Shown: positions 18,000 to 27,537, counted from the first letter of the stretch. The stretch: DNA of 64,000 nucleotides from Nocardioides sp. QY071 (GCF_029961765.1 NZ_CP124681.1:3720001-3784000), one strand, 5' to 3'. Translations and numbers: made by a program. The notes: generated by a model from the letters alone, not told the origin.

Positions 18000-18823
18000 G
18001 GGAACAGCCGTCCCGTCTCCTTGTGCGCCAACTCGCCGAGGCTCCCGTCCCTCACGGCTCGCTGGACGCCGGCGTCACCCTCGAGCAGCCGGAGAGCGAT
18101 CCAGCGGGCGTTGGCGATGCCCGGGAACTCGCATTCCAGCTGCTCGACCAACTCGTCGATGGCTCGCGTCACGACCGGCTCGAACCGCTGTTTGCGCAAC
18201 CTCGGCGGAGCGGAGCGTCGTGCGCGCTCCGAGATGGCTTGGAGCAGGTGCGCCATCCCTTCGCCTCGACGCGCCGCCATCGGGACGACCGCCACTCCCA
18301 GCGCGCGGGAGAGATGACGGACGTCGATGTCGATCCGGTGCCGCCTGGCCTCGTCGATGAGGTTGAGCGCCACGACCACCCTGTCGGTGATCTGCAGTAT
18401 CTGGAGGACGAGGTTCAGGTTCCGCTCCAGCCGGGTGGCATCGACCACGACGACCGTCACGTCCGGATCCCCGAAGAGCAGGAAGTCGCGCGCCACGTCC
18501 TCGTCACTGCTGGTCGAGAGCAAGGAGTAGGCGCCAGGCAGGTCCACGACCTTGAAGACGCGGTCGCCGAAGCCGAACCTTCCCTCCGCGCGTGAGACCG
18601 TCGTACCTGGCCAGTTCCCGACGTGTTGCCGCATCCCGGTCAGGGCGTTGAAGACGGTGCTCTTGCCCGTGTTGGGGTTGCCGGCCAGAGCGACGACGGC
18701 GTCGGGGTCGCCGGGGGGCAGCCCGGCTCTACGGAGACTCTCGACGCCGGCCAGAGCACAGGAGGCACAGCCCGGAGCGGCTGGTTCCGGAGCACTGCCG
18801 GGCACCGGCAGGTCGACGGTCAT
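17996..18823 (-). CDS. feoB: FeoB G-domain protein (small GTPase domain of ferrous iron transporter)
   Basis: A 275-aa cytoplasmic GTPase corresponding to the N-terminal half of FeoB. G1 is GNPNTGKST (about 48-56), the switch region has NWPGTTVS, G3 is DLPGAYSL, and G4 is NLIDEA in place of the usual NMxDEA. The C-terminal third fits the FeoB helical guanine-dissociation-inhibitor region. An N-terminal extension has a GCASC pair, possibly metal-binding. The ATG overlaps the feoA stop and its own stop overlaps the membrane gene start. Confidence 0.88.
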   Translation of the reverse strand: MTVDLPVPGSAPEPAAPGCASCALAGVESLRRAGLPPGDPDAVVALAGNPNTGKSTVFNALTGMRQHVGNWPGTTVSRAEGRFGFGDRVFKVVDLPGAYSLLSTSSDEDVARDFLLFGDPDVTVVVVDATRLERNLNLVLQILQITDRVVVALNLIDEARRHRIDIDVRHLSRALGVAVVPMAARRGEGMAHLLQAISERARRSAPPRLRKQRFEPVVTRAIDELVEQLECEFPGIANARWIALRLLEGDAGVQRAVRDGSLGELAHKETGRLFP

Positions 18824-19080
18824 GGCGCTGGTTGCGAGACGACGCGGATGAGACGTGCCTGAGCCCGACGAAGTGCGATCACCGCGCCCCGGATCCGGTA
18901 GGCCGTCGGATCGCCCAGCGGGCTGGTGGCCTCGGCCGTCACGGTGACACCGGGCAGCACCCCCAGGTCCATCAGTCGCCTCCGCTCGGCTCCCGTGGCG
19001 TCGAGCCGGGTGACGACCGCCCGGCCCGAGTGCGGCAGCTCGTCGAGCGTCATCGCCGCCAGTCCCGCACTGCCAGTCAT
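18820..19080 (-). CDS. feoA: FeoA-like SH3-domain protein
   Basis: Small (86 aa) cytoplasmic partner of FeoB. The pattern MTLDELPHSGRAVVTRLDATGAERRRLMDLG...PGVTV...RIRGAVIALRRAQARLIRV is a standard FeoA domain. I start at 19080 because GGAGG lies 5-6 nt upstream; an in-frame start 15 codons earlier would run into the putative operator region. First gene of feoA-feoB(G)-feoB(membrane). I found no clear DtxR/IdeR-type iron box in front. Confidence 0.87.
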   Translation of the reverse strand: MTGSAGLAAMTLDELPHSGRAVVTRLDATGAERRRLMDLGVLPGVTVTAEATSPLGDPTAYRIRGAVIALRRAQARLIRVVSQPAP

Positions 19081-19108
19081 CTCAACCTCCATCAGCGTCC
19101 ACGACGCG

Positions 19109-19132
19109 TGTGTTATTGCCAACACAATGTCG
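19109..19132. promoter_or_regulatory. putative TetR operator between feoA and ethR-like tetR copy A
   Basis: CAACA-CAA-TGTCG (19120-19132) matches the perfect palindrome before the second tetR copy in the pattern CAACA-N3-TGT. It overlaps a second inverted repeat, TGTGTT-N6-AACACA (19109-19126). The site lies about 40 bp upstream of both divergent start codons. Confidence 0.5.
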
Positions 19133-19169
19133 ACCCCGCAGTGGGAGAAGCCTCCCCTATCCTGTTCCC

Positions 19170-19856
19170 ATGGCGACCCCCTCTTCGCTCAACCTGAACG
19201 CCGCCGAGCCACGAGTCGGTCGGCGCAACATCAAGGGCGACAGGCGCGAGCAGGCCATCCTCGAAGGCGCCTACGACATGCTGCGCACCGTCCCCCTGCG
19301 CAACATGTCGATCGACGACCTCGCCAAGCGTGCGGGCCTGTCGCGCTCCTCGTTCTACTTCTACTTCGAGTCGAAATGGCAGGTGCTGTCCGCACTCCTC
19401 GCCAAGGTCACCGCCGACGTCTTCCAAGCCTCGCAGCTGATCTTCGACCGCCCCGCGGGAATGCCACCCGACGCCGCCATCGAGCACGCGGTCAGCGAGG
19501 TCATCCAGGTCTGGGAGCGTCACGGACACGTCCTGCGCGAGGTGGCCGACGCCGCAGCCGCCGAACCGGACCTGCAGGCCCAGTGGGACTCCATCCTCGG
19601 CCGGTTCATCGACGCCTCCGCCGCCAGCATCGAGCGGGACAGGAAGGCCGGCGTGGCCATCCCCGGCCCGCCCGCCAGGTCCCTGGCCGCCGCACTCATG
19701 TGGATGGGCGAGCGCAACCTCTCCCTGATGAGCCAGCGCAGCGACAACGCCATCCCCTCCGACGACATGGTCGAGACCGTGACCACCATCTGGCTGCGAA
19801 CGGTCTACGGCCTCGAGTGGAAGCCTCGTCGCAAGCCCCGTAGGCCGAGGCGATAG
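19170..19856 (+). CDS. EthR-like TetR family regulator, copy A
   Basis: A 228-aa regulator. The DNA-binding part has SIDDLAKRAGLSRSSFYFYFESK, matching the EthR branch of TetR, and the C-terminal domain has WMGERNLSLM and TIWLRTVYG equivalents of EthR's NERTLF and IWVTSIYG. In Mycobacterium EthR represses a Baeyer-Villiger monooxygenase gene and binds hydrophobic ligands (family knowledge). Residues from Asn10 on differ from copy B (26454-27119) at only 9 of 208 positions by my count. The C-terminus differs, ending in a basic KPRRKPRRPRR tail. ATG 19170 is used; the frame upstream lacks a convincing start. Confidence 0.87.
   Translation: MATPSSLNLNAAEPRVGRRNIKGDRREQAILEGAYDMLRTVPLRNMSIDDLAKRAGLSRSSFYFYFESKWQVLSALLAKVTADVFQASQLIFDRPAGMPPDAAIEHAVSEVIQVWERHGHVLREVADAAAAEPDLQAQWDSILGRFIDASAASIERDRKAGVAIPGPPARSLAAALMWMGERNLSLMSQRSDNAIPSDDMVETVTTIWLRTVYGLEWKPRRKPRRPRR
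19192..19820 (+). repeat. direct repeat copy A (629 bp, within tetR)
   Basis: Aligns without gaps to 26476-27104 (constant offset of 7284), including a long stretch around codons 18-51 that is identical base for base by eye. Similarity stops at both ends of the shared coding region, so this is a gene-sized duplication, not a mobile element with visible ends. Confidence 0.85.
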
Positions 19857-19861
19857 ACGCA

Positions 19862-19904
19862 AGCCCTCTCCTGACACATGGGTTGACGCATGTCGGAGAG
19901 GGCT
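19862..19904. terminator. bidirectional hairpin between tetR copy A and the mycofactocin-type SDR
   Basis: AGCCCTCTCC (19862-19871) pairs perfectly with GGAGAGGGCT (19895-19904); the loop can pair partly (TGACA/TGTC). It lies 5 nt after the tetR stop and 27 nt after the stop of the convergent SDR, so it can serve both. Confidence 0.7.
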
Positions 19905-19931
19905 GTCGCCTGACGCCGGACCCTCTGGCCG

Positions 19932-20798
19932 CTACTGGTTGTCCAGCGCCATCTTCGTCATGTTCAGCCCCGGCATGATCATGTGCCCACCATCGACCAA
20001 CATCTCGAGGCCCGTCGTCCATCGCGACTCGTCCGAGGCCAGCCACAGCACCGCTTCGCTCATGGCTCGCGGCGGCAGGAGGCCGACGTCCCGCAGGACC
20101 GCCCAGTACCTCGCACCCTGCAGGTCCTCCTTGACGCCCGCGCCGGGCCCCTTCCCAGCGCAGAGGTCGTAGCCTCCCTGCCAGTCCAGGGCGGGAGTGT
20201 CGGTCGGTCCGGGCAGGAGCGAGTTGACCCGGATGCCGAACTGGCCGAACTCGAGTGCTGCGCTCTTGGCCAGCCCGAGCACTCCATGCTTCGATGCCAC
20301 GTAGTGGACGTAGTGAGGAGATCCCTCGACGCCGTTGCCGGACGAGGTGATGATCACCGAGCCGCCTCCACGCTCCTTCATGGCCGGAGTGACGGCCTTC
20401 AGCGTGCGCCACGGCCCCATGATGTTCACGTTGAGCACGTCCAGGAACTCGTCCTCGGGGATGTCCGCGAACGGGTGCACGGTCCAGATCCCGGCGTTGG
20501 CCACCGCCACGTCGAGTCCCCCGAAGGCTCGAACGCCCTCGGCGACCAGCTTGTCCAGCGGGGCCTGCTCGCGAACGTCGCCCTCGTGCGCGATGATTCG
20601 CCGGCCCAGCGCCTCGACCTCTTTGACCGTGATCTCGAGGTCATCCGGCGTGCCGACGGGGTAGGGAACCCTGCCGTCCGCCGGGCAGTCGAAGGCGAGG
20701 ATGTCCGCGCCTTCCTGGGCAAGGCGGATCGCATGTGCTCGCCCCTGCCCTCGCGCCGCGCCGGTGACCAGCGCGACCTTTCCGTCCATTCGTCCCAT
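19932..20798 (-). CDS. mycofactocin-type short-chain dehydrogenase
   Basis: A 288-aa SDR. TGAARGQGRAHAIRLAQEGAD followed by an insert with YPVGTPDDLEITV, then VANAGIW, the catalytic Ser in ITSSG, and YVASK fit the mycofactocin-coupled SDR subfamily, which holds its NAD(H) tightly and passes electrons to the peptide-derived cofactor mycofactocin (family knowledge). It likely oxidises an alcohol. No mycofactocin biosynthesis gene is visible in the window. The next genes on the same strand upstream are the VOC and aldehyde dehydrogenase genes, suggesting alcohol to aldehyde to acyl-CoA. Confidence 0.85.
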   Translation of the reverse strand: MGRMDGKVALVTGAARGQGRAHAIRLAQEGADILAFDCPADGRVPYPVGTPDDLEITVKEVEALGRRIIAHEGDVREQAPLDKLVAEGVRAFGGLDVAVANAGIWTVHPFADIPEDEFLDVLNVNIMGPWRTLKAVTPAMKERGGGSVIITSSGNGVEGSPHYVHYVASKHGVLGLAKSAALEFGQFGIRVNSLLPGPTDTPALDWQGGYDLCAGKGPGAGVKEDLQGARYWAVLRDVGLLPPRAMSEAVLWLASDESRWTTGLEMLVDGGHMIMPGLNMTKMALDNQ

Positions 20799-20887
20799 CT
20801 CTGCTCCTCTTTCTGGTGTGGTGACGGTGCATCTCGTTCGGTCGGCCGGTCATCGCGACCGGCCGCGGCGCAGGGTGGATCGAGGCC

Positions 20888-21328
20888 TCACCCACTCGGC
20901 CTGATCAGTTGAAGAAGGACATCGATCCCAGGCGGTTCGGTCCAGACATGGGTGGCGTCGCCCAAGCGGATCGGCGCGGCGATCGGCTCCGGTCTCCCCG
21001 GGCCCCTGATGACACAGTCCGCGAGCTCCGGGCCGTCGGCGCCGGGCAGCCGCAGGGCGATGTGGTCGATCCGTGCCGGTGCTCCGCCCAACGCAGCCGC
21101 AAGCACCTCCTGGTCCCGGATCGCGTAGAGCTCGACCTCCGCGCCGGAGATGTCGAGAAAAGCCGCACTGAGGTCCATGGACGCGACCTCCACCCTGCGA
21201 GCGACGTCGACGCCGAACCGACTGCACCAGCTTGCGAGGGTCGATTCAAGGTCACGGACGAGTATTCCGACGTGATCGAGTCGAGGGAGCTCGGGAGGGG
21301 TCGACACGGTGGGCCTGCACTCCTGCAT
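20888..21328 (-). CDS. VOC/glyoxalase superfamily protein
   Basis: A 146-aa protein. RLDHVGILVRDLESTLASWCSRFG at the start and a second module with RIDHIALRLP fit the vicinal-oxygen-chelate fold, closest in pattern to methylmalonyl-CoA epimerase-like members. Metal ligands would be the His in LDHVG, the Glu in AEVELY and the His in DHIAL. An AAGGAG sits 5 nt before the ATG. Reaction not assignable; it lies between an SDR and an MMSDH-like dehydrogenase, consistent with a small acyl-CoA or oxo-acid substrate. Confidence 0.7.
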   Translation of the reverse strand: MQECRPTVSTPPELPRLDHVGILVRDLESTLASWCSRFGVDVARRVEVASMDLSAAFLDISGAEVELYAIRDQEVLAAALGGAPARIDHIALRLPGADGPELADCVIRGPGRPEPIAAPIRLGDATHVWTEPPGIDVLLQLIRPSG

Positions 21329-21349
21329 GAGATCTCCTTCCCGGTCGCG

Positions 21350-22855
<1,506 letters not shown>

Positions 22856-22868
22856 AGCAACTCCAGTT

Positions 22869-22881
22869 GTCAACGGTTGAC
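22869..22881. promoter_or_regulatory. short palindrome just upstream of mmsA
   Basis: GTCAAC-G-GTTGAC is a perfect 13-bp palindrome 13 bp upstream of the mmsA start codon, where a bound repressor would block translation initiation or transcription. Its TCAAC/GTTGA arms resemble those of the TetR-type sites at 23563-23637 and 26401, but with a different spacing. Confidence 0.35.
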
Positions 22882-22901
22882 GAGGGGATCCGGGACGACG
22901 A

Positions 22902-23468
22902 TCAGTCGCGAGCCTCGTCGCGGGGGTGAGGAATCTCGGGGAACATCTCGAGGCCGTAGTTGACCTTCAGGTTCTCGACCTCCGCCTGCAGCTGCTCGGG
23001 CGTGCGAAGCTCACGAGCGCGCGCCTCGTAGAAGTACTTGTCGATACCGCCGTTGGGCTCGAAGCCCGGGCTGTCAGGGCCGGGCACGAAGACGACCAGG
23101 ATCCGAGCCTCGTCGCCGATCACCTCGTAGGTGTGCCGCTGGTCCTTTCGCCCCCAGACGAACTGGCCCTTCTTCGCGCTGTAGGAACCTGCCTCGGTGT
23201 GGATCTTGATCTCGCCGTCCATCACGAAGAAGCCCTCCTCCTCGCGGTGGTGGATGTGCCAGACGGGCTCGGTGCCGCGCACCCAGTTCGTCTCGATGAC
23301 GATCAGCTGACCGCCGGTGCTTTCACCGGTCGCGTGGATCCAGAAGTCCACGCCCGTCATGAAGTCACCTGTCATGTTGAAGTGGATGTCCTCGCGATGG
23401 GAGACGTAGCTCTCGCCACCACGAGAGGTGGTCGGCTGAATCTGGTCGACGTCGGAGGTAGCGGTCAT
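22902..23468 (-). CDS. cupin domain protein
   Basis: A 188-aa single-cupin protein. The first cupin motif is WHIHHREEEGFFVMDGEIKIH (two His then Glu as metal ligands) and the second is around GRKDQRHTYEVIGDEARILVV. It resembles small cupin proteins found with aromatic or terpenoid catabolic genes, some of them dioxygenases or isomerases; activity unassigned. It is the first gene of the minus-strand run cupin, mmsA, VOC, SDR, and is divergent from the DUF3237 gene. Confidence 0.8.
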   Translation of the reverse strand: MTATSDVDQIQPTTSRGGESYVSHREDIHFNMTGDFMTGVDFWIHATGESTGGQLIVIETNWVRGTEPVWHIHHREEEGFFVMDGEIKIHTEAGSYSAKKGQFVWGRKDQRHTYEVIGDEARILVVFVPGPDSPGFEPNGGIDKYFYEARARELRTPEQLQAEVENLKVNYGLEMFPEIPHPRDEARD

Positions 23469-23562
23469 GTCGTGTCTCTTCTCTCTTCGCCTGGTGGCAC
23501 CGGGCGCGAATTCCGGGCGCTCGGCTTCGGTGATCCGAGAGTAGACTCACCGTCGATTTTCG

Positions 23563-23637
23563 TCAACAGGGTGTCAATTTTGGCTGAATCAAGGGTCCAC
23601 ATATGGTCGATACTCGACACACCGTTGACTATCAACG
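23563..23637. promoter_or_regulatory. putative EthR-like TetR sites in the cupin/DUF3237 divergent promoter
   Basis: Two inverted-repeat sites lie in the 237-bp divergent region: TCAACA-GGG-TGTCAA (23563-23577), which matches the CAACA-N3-TGT pattern before both tetR copies, and CGTTGA-CTA-TCAACG (23623-23637), a perfect palindrome with the same half-site inverted. Control of this module by one or both TetR copies is inferred. Confidence 0.5.
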
Positions 23638-23705
23638 ACGCATAGTGCACGCTCGGGCCACCACGGCCTCAACACGCGAGGCCACTCACAGATGGAGGTC
23701 AAGCA

Positions 23706-24164
23706 GTGAAGCTGGAGCTGGAGTTCACTTACACCGCGGAGCTCGCCGAGCCCCAGATCGTCGGGCCCGGCCCCTACGGACTTCGCCAGGTCCTCGCCGT
23801 CACCGGAGGCAAGGTCACCGGGAAGCGATTCAGCGGCACCGCCGCCCCCGGAGGCGGGGACTGGCTACTGGCCGGCGACGACGGCTACGGCCGACTCGAC
23901 GTGCGAGCTCAGTTCTTCACCGACGACGACGCGGTCATCTACATGAGCTATCAGGGCCTGGTCGAAGTCACCGAGGCAGCCGCTGGGGCGCTCGGCGGCG
24001 CCGACGCCGGGACCGACTTCGGGGACCACTACTTCGTCACCACCCCACGGCTGGAGTCCGGAGACCCTCGCTACTCCTGGGTCAACCAGACCATCTTCGT
24101 GGGACAGGGCCGAATCCAGCCCGGGCCGGTCGTCGAGTTCCAGGTCTTCCGAGTCATCGCATGA
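23706..24164 (+). CDS. DUF3237 domain protein
   Basis: A 152-aa protein spanning one DUF3237 domain: an ELEFTYTAELAEPQIVGPGPYGLRQ start, GGKVTGKRFSGTAAPGGGDWLLAGDDGYGRLDVRAQ, and the FVGQGRI end. The family is a beta-barrel of unknown biochemical function, often encoded near catabolic enzymes. It heads a plus-strand operon with an HSL-type hydrolase and an MDR reductase and is divergent from the cupin gene. Confidence 0.82.
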   Translation: MKLELEFTYTAELAEPQIVGPGPYGLRQVLAVTGGKVTGKRFSGTAAPGGGDWLLAGDDGYGRLDVRAQFFTDDDAVIYMSYQGLVEVTEAAAGALGGADAGTDFGDHYFVTTPRLESGDPRYSWVNQTIFVGQGRIQPGPVVEFQVFRVIA

Positions 24165-24216
24165 CCCCGACCCACGGACTCGGCGCCCCCCGCTCCCCGG
24201 GGCGACGGGGACGCTC

Positions 24217-25149
24217 ATGAACGCGCTGCATACGCAGGTTCAGCAGCTGCTGGACTCGCTGTCCGCGCGTCCCGCCGTCCCACCGTGGGAGATGTCGATC
24301 GCCGACTACCGGGAGGCCGGCGAGCGGCTGGTCGCATTGGCGGGTGAGCTCGAGACGGGTTGCAGCGTCAGCGAGCTGACGATCCCCGTCCGTCATGGTG
24401 CGCTTGCGGCGCGGTGCTATCGGCCACGCCGCTCCGAGCCGGCCCTGCCGGGCGTCGTCTATCTGCACGGGGGGGCCTTCGTACGCGGAAGCCTGGACAG
24501 CCACGACCCGCTCTGTCGCAAGCTCTGCGCGCGAGCCGACGTCATCGTGATCTCGGTCGGCTACAGCCTCGCACCCGAAGATCGCTTCCCCCGCGCTCAC
24601 CACGACTCGGCGGACGCCTTCTCGTGGGTGAGCGAGCACGCCGCTCAGTTGGGCATCGATGGCAATGCGCTCGCGATTGCCGGTGACTCCTCCGGCGGCT
24701 CACTGGCAGCAAGCGTCGCCCTTACCTCTCGCGGGCAGGGCCCTCCGGTCAGAGCCCAGGGCATGCTGTGCCCCGCACTCGACGCCACGATGAGCGGTGA
24801 CTCGGCAGAAAGGTACGGGGGCGGGCCCTTCCTCACTCGGGCCGCGCTCGAGTGGGCCTACGACATGTACGTTCCCGAGCTCGACGACCGTCGGACGCCT
24901 CTGGCATCACCGTTGCTGACTCGGGATCTCGTGGGCGCCCCTCCTGCCGTGATCATCAGCGCTCAGGTGGACCCCGTGGCCGATGACGCCCGCCGATACG
25001 CGCGAGGCCTCGCCGCTGCAGGCGTTGAAGTGCACTTCCGTGAGTACGAAGGCATGCCGCACAGCTTCTCGTTGCTGGCTGGCGTGCTCGACGATGGCGA
25101 TCACGCCATCGCAATGTTTGCGAAGGAGCTCGCGGCACTGCTCGCTTGA
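24217..25149 (+). CDS. alpha/beta hydrolase, hormone-sensitive lipase-like (esterase)
   Basis: A 310-aa cytoplasmic esterase of the HSL branch. The oxyanion motif YLHGGAF, the nucleophile elbow GDSSGGS, the acid in AQVDPVADD and the His in GMPHSF are all present. The family hydrolyses short acyl esters, including terpenoid or aromatic esters. It sits between DUF3237 and the MDR reductase genes on the same strand, with short spacing. Confidence 0.87.
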   Translation: MNALHTQVQQLLDSLSARPAVPPWEMSIADYREAGERLVALAGELETGCSVSELTIPVRHGALAARCYRPRRSEPALPGVVYLHGGAFVRGSLDSHDPLCRKLCARADVIVISVGYSLAPEDRFPRAHHDSADAFSWVSEHAAQLGIDGNALAIAGDSSGGSLAASVALTSRGQGPPVRAQGMLCPALDATMSGDSAERYGGGPFLTRAALEWAYDMYVPELDDRRTPLASPLLTRDLVGAPPAVIISAQVDPVADDARRYARGLAAAGVEVHFREYEGMPHSFSLLAGVLDDGDHAIAMFAKELAALLA

Positions 25150-25212
25150 CTTCGATCGCCGCGCGCCATGTCCCACCACACCAACATCCGTAACCAGCGA
25201 GGTTGTTTCACC

Positions 25213-26262
25213 ATGACGACACCCACCAACCGGCTCTTCCGACTGCAGAGCCGTCCGCAAGGCCAGGTCACCGAACAAGAGCTCGAGTGGCTCGAGGAGC
25301 CGGTTGCCGAGATCATCGATGGACAAGCCCTTGTCCGCACCCTGTATCTCTCACTCGACCCCACGAACCGGGTCTGGATGAGCCAGCTGCGGTCCTACAT
25401 CCCGCCGGTCGAGCTGGGCTCGGTGATGCGAGGCCTCGGCGTCGGACAGGTCGTCGAGAGTCGTCGAGACGATCTGCCTGTCGGGGCATATGTGCTCGGT
25501 TTCACCGGGTGGCAGGACTACTGCGTCGCTGACGATTCCGCCCTCGAGTTCCCTTTCACCGTTCTGCCCGACCCACTGCCGGCCCCCCTTCCCGCCTTTC
25601 TCGGAGTCCTGGGCCACACCGGCATCTCAGCCTTCATCGGCGTTGAGCTGGGCGATCCTCAGCCGGGCGAAACCGTTGTCGTCTCCGCCGCGGGAGGCGC
25701 CGTTGGTTCAATCGCCGGACAGCTGGCAAAGCAACGTGGCGCTCGGGTCGTGGGTATCGCCGGCGGCGCCGAGAAATGTCGTTACCTGGTGGAGGAGCTG
25801 GGCTTCGACGCGTGCGTGGACCGGCACGCGGACGACTGGCGCGCACTCCTCGACCAGGCGACCCCTGACGGGATCGACGTCGACTTCGAGAACGTGGGCG
25901 GACCGATCATGGACCACGTCCTCGGCCGACTGAACGTCGGCGCACGAGTCACGCTCTGCGGCCTCATCTCGGAGTACGACAACTACAACGAGATGAGCGA
26001 CCAGGTGGGACTGCGAAACGCCAATCAGTTGCTGATGCAGCGAGCAACCCTCAGGGGCTTCATCGTGACCGACCACGTCGAGCGCTATGCGGAGATCATC
26101 GGCAAGCTCGCTGCCGCTCTGGGCGAGGGCTCGCTGACGTACGACGAGACCGTCGTCGAAGGCCTGGAGAACGCTCGCGAGACGCTCAACCGAGCCCTGT
26201 CCGGGGGCACCCGCGGAAAAGCGGTCATCGAGGTCGCTCCCCTGCCCGCACCCGTCGGCTGA
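25213..26262 (+). CDS. NADP-dependent oxidoreductase, zinc-independent MDR (PTGR/CurA-like)
   Basis: A 349-aa medium-chain reductase. SLDPTNRVWMS, VGAYVLGFTGWQDY, LGHTGISAF, the Rossmann motif AAGGAVGSIAGQLAKQRGARVVGIAGG and DFENVGG are typical of prostaglandin reductase/CurA-like enone reductases, which reduce the C=C bond of alpha,beta-unsaturated ketones with NADPH. ATG 25213 fits the family N-terminus; an in-frame ATG 15 codons earlier lacks a ribosome binding site. Last gene before a strong terminator. Confidence 0.87.
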   Translation: MTTPTNRLFRLQSRPQGQVTEQELEWLEEPVAEIIDGQALVRTLYLSLDPTNRVWMSQLRSYIPPVELGSVMRGLGVGQVVESRRDDLPVGAYVLGFTGWQDYCVADDSALEFPFTVLPDPLPAPLPAFLGVLGHTGISAFIGVELGDPQPGETVVVSAAGGAVGSIAGQLAKQRGARVVGIAGGAEKCRYLVEELGFDACVDRHADDWRALLDQATPDGIDVDFENVGGPIMDHVLGRLNVGARVTLCGLISEYDNYNEMSDQVGLRNANQLLMQRATLRGFIVTDHVERYAEIIGKLAAALGEGSLTYDETVVEGLENARETLNRALSGGTRGKAVIEVAPLPAPVG

Positions 26263-26284
26263 CGCAGTCGAAGGATCATCGAAC

Positions 26285-26323
26285 AGGCCCGGTGAACTCG
26301 TCGACCACGAGCTCACCGGGCCT
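26285..26323 (+). terminator. strong hairpin after the DUF3237-hydrolase-MDR operon
   Basis: AGGCCCGGTGA (26285-26295) and CTCGT pair with ACGAG and TCACCGGGCCT (26313-26323), with one opposed A/C and a 5-nt loop. It lies 23 nt after the MDR stop. No T-tract. Confidence 0.75.
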
Positions 26324-26400
26324 CGACGTGTCGTAGGTCGCAGATGCAGAAGGCCCAAACGGAGCAAGACAGCCGCACGCTGCACTTCGCGTGCACTATT

Positions 26401-26417
26401 ATCAACAGTATGTTGAT
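26401..26417. promoter_or_regulatory. perfect palindrome upstream of tetR copy B
   Basis: ATCAACA-GTA-TGTTGAT is a perfect 17-bp palindrome 37 bp before the start codon. It is the best copy of a CAACA-N3-TGT motif also found before tetR copy A and in the cupin/DUF3237 region, and is the probable operator of the EthR-like regulators. Confidence 0.65.
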
Positions 26418-26453
26418 TGACTCCCTCGCAGACTCACGTATGACCCACGGCTC

Positions 26454-27119
26454 ATGACCTCCGCGCCATCGCCCGACCTGAACGCCGCCGAGCCACGCGT
26501 GGGTCGGCGCAACATCAAAGGGGACCGGCGCGAGCAGGCCATCCTCGAAGGCGCCTACGACATGCTGCGCACCGTCCCCCTGCGCAACATGTCGATCGAC
26601 GACCTCGCCAAGCGTGCGGGCCTGTCGCGCTCGTCCTTCTACTTCTACTTCGAGTCGAAATGGCAGGTGTTGTCCGCGCTGCTCTCGAAGGTCACCGCCG
26701 ATGTCTTCCAGGCCTCACAGCTGATCTTCGACCGCCCCGCGGGAATGCCACCCGACGCCGCCATCGAGCACGCGGTCGTGGAGATCATCCAGGTGTGGGA
26801 GCGGCACGGACACGTCCTGCGCGAGGTGGCCGACGCCGCAGCAGCCGAACCGGACCTGCAGGCCCAGTGGGACTCCATCCTCGGCCGGTTCATCGACGCC
26901 TCCGCCGCCAGCATCGAGCGGGACCAGAAGGCCGGCGTGGCCATCCCCGGCCCGCCGGCCAGGTCGCTGGCCGCCGCGCTCATGTGGATGGGCGAGCGCA
27001 ACCTCTCCCTGATGAGCCTGCGCAGCGACAACGCCATCCCCTCCACGGAAATGTTCGAGACCATGACCACCATCTGGCTGCGAACCGTCTACGGCTTGGA
27101 ATGGCGCCGCAGCAGCTGA
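26454..27119 (+). CDS. EthR-like TetR family regulator, copy B
   Basis: A 221-aa regulator nearly identical to copy A from Asn10 to the GLEW near the C-terminus; differences include Ala/Ser, Ser/Val, Arg/Gln, Gln/Leu and a four-residue cluster near SDDMVETV versus STEMFETM. The DNA-binding helices are identical, so both copies should recognise the same operators, while changes lie in the ligand-binding domain and may alter effector response. N-terminal nine residues and C-terminal tail differ. It ends 7 nt before the convergent MaoC-like gene. Confidence 0.87.
   Translation: MTSAPSPDLNAAEPRVGRRNIKGDRREQAILEGAYDMLRTVPLRNMSIDDLAKRAGLSRSSFYFYFESKWQVLSALLSKVTADVFQASQLIFDRPAGMPPDAAIEHAVVEIIQVWERHGHVLREVADAAAAEPDLQAQWDSILGRFIDASAASIERDQKAGVAIPGPPARSLAAALMWMGERNLSLMSLRSDNAIPSTEMFETMTTIWLRTVYGLEWRRSS
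26476..27104 (+). repeat. direct repeat copy B (629 bp, within tetR)
   Basis: Partner of 19192-19820, same orientation, no gaps. Together they bracket a 6.6-kb catabolic module that could be deleted or amplified by homologous recombination. Confidence 0.85.
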
Positions 27120-27126
27120 CGTGCTC

Positions 27127-27537
27127 CTAGCTCCTGCCCATCCGATCGAGCACGGCGGCGTCGACGACTACCCTGCCCGTCATAGTGACGATGTCAGTTC
27201 CGTCGATCGACACGGAGTAGTCGATCGACAGGGCGCCCTGGTGCACGGAGCCCAGCCGTCCCTCGCAGCTCACGAGTGATCCCAGCGGAGTGGCGGCGGT
27301 GAACCGGGAGCTGACAGAACGAAGCTCGTGAAGGTCGCACCACGACGTGACCCAGCGGCCGACGAAGGCCATCGACAACATCCCCTGCGCGATGACCTCG
27401 CGATGCCCAGCGCGCTGGGCTGCGGCGTCGTTCAGGTGGAGTGGATTGTTGTCGCCGGAGGCAGCGGCGTACTCCCGCAACATGGATCGAGTGATCGGCC
27501 CGAAGGACGCAACGGGCAGGGACGTTCTAGCTTCCAC
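27127..27537 (-). CDS. MaoC-like dehydratase domain protein
   Basis: A 136-aa hot-dog fold protein. SGDNNPLHLNDAAAQRAGHREVIAQGMLSMAFVGRWVTSW matches the hydratase-2 motif (Asp/His dyad in the 'SGDxNPLH' element followed by a 'HGM'-like GM). I use the GTG at 27537, which has GGGGG 6 nt upstream and gives the normal family length; earlier starts extend into the upstream gene. It overlaps the preceding MaoC-N gene by 11 nt. The pair likely forms a heterodimeric (R)-specific enoyl-CoA hydratase for a bulky acyl-CoA. Confidence 0.82.
   Translation of the reverse strand: MEARTSLPVASFGPITRSMLREYAAASGDNNPLHLNDAAAQRAGHREVIAQGMLSMAFVGRWVTSWCDLHELRSVSSRFTAATPLGSLVSCEGRLGSVHQGALSIDYSVSIDGTDIVTMTGRVVVDAAVLDRMGRS

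Noticed and set aside
16722..18317. A 531-codon open frame on the plus strand
   Set aside because: Antisense to the feoB genes with shadow composition (rich in His, Gln, Arg, Asp) and no domain.
19081..19169. DtxR/IdeR iron box in front of feoA
   Set aside because: No match to the TTAGGTTAGSCTAACCTAA-like consensus was seen; only TetR-like inverted repeats.
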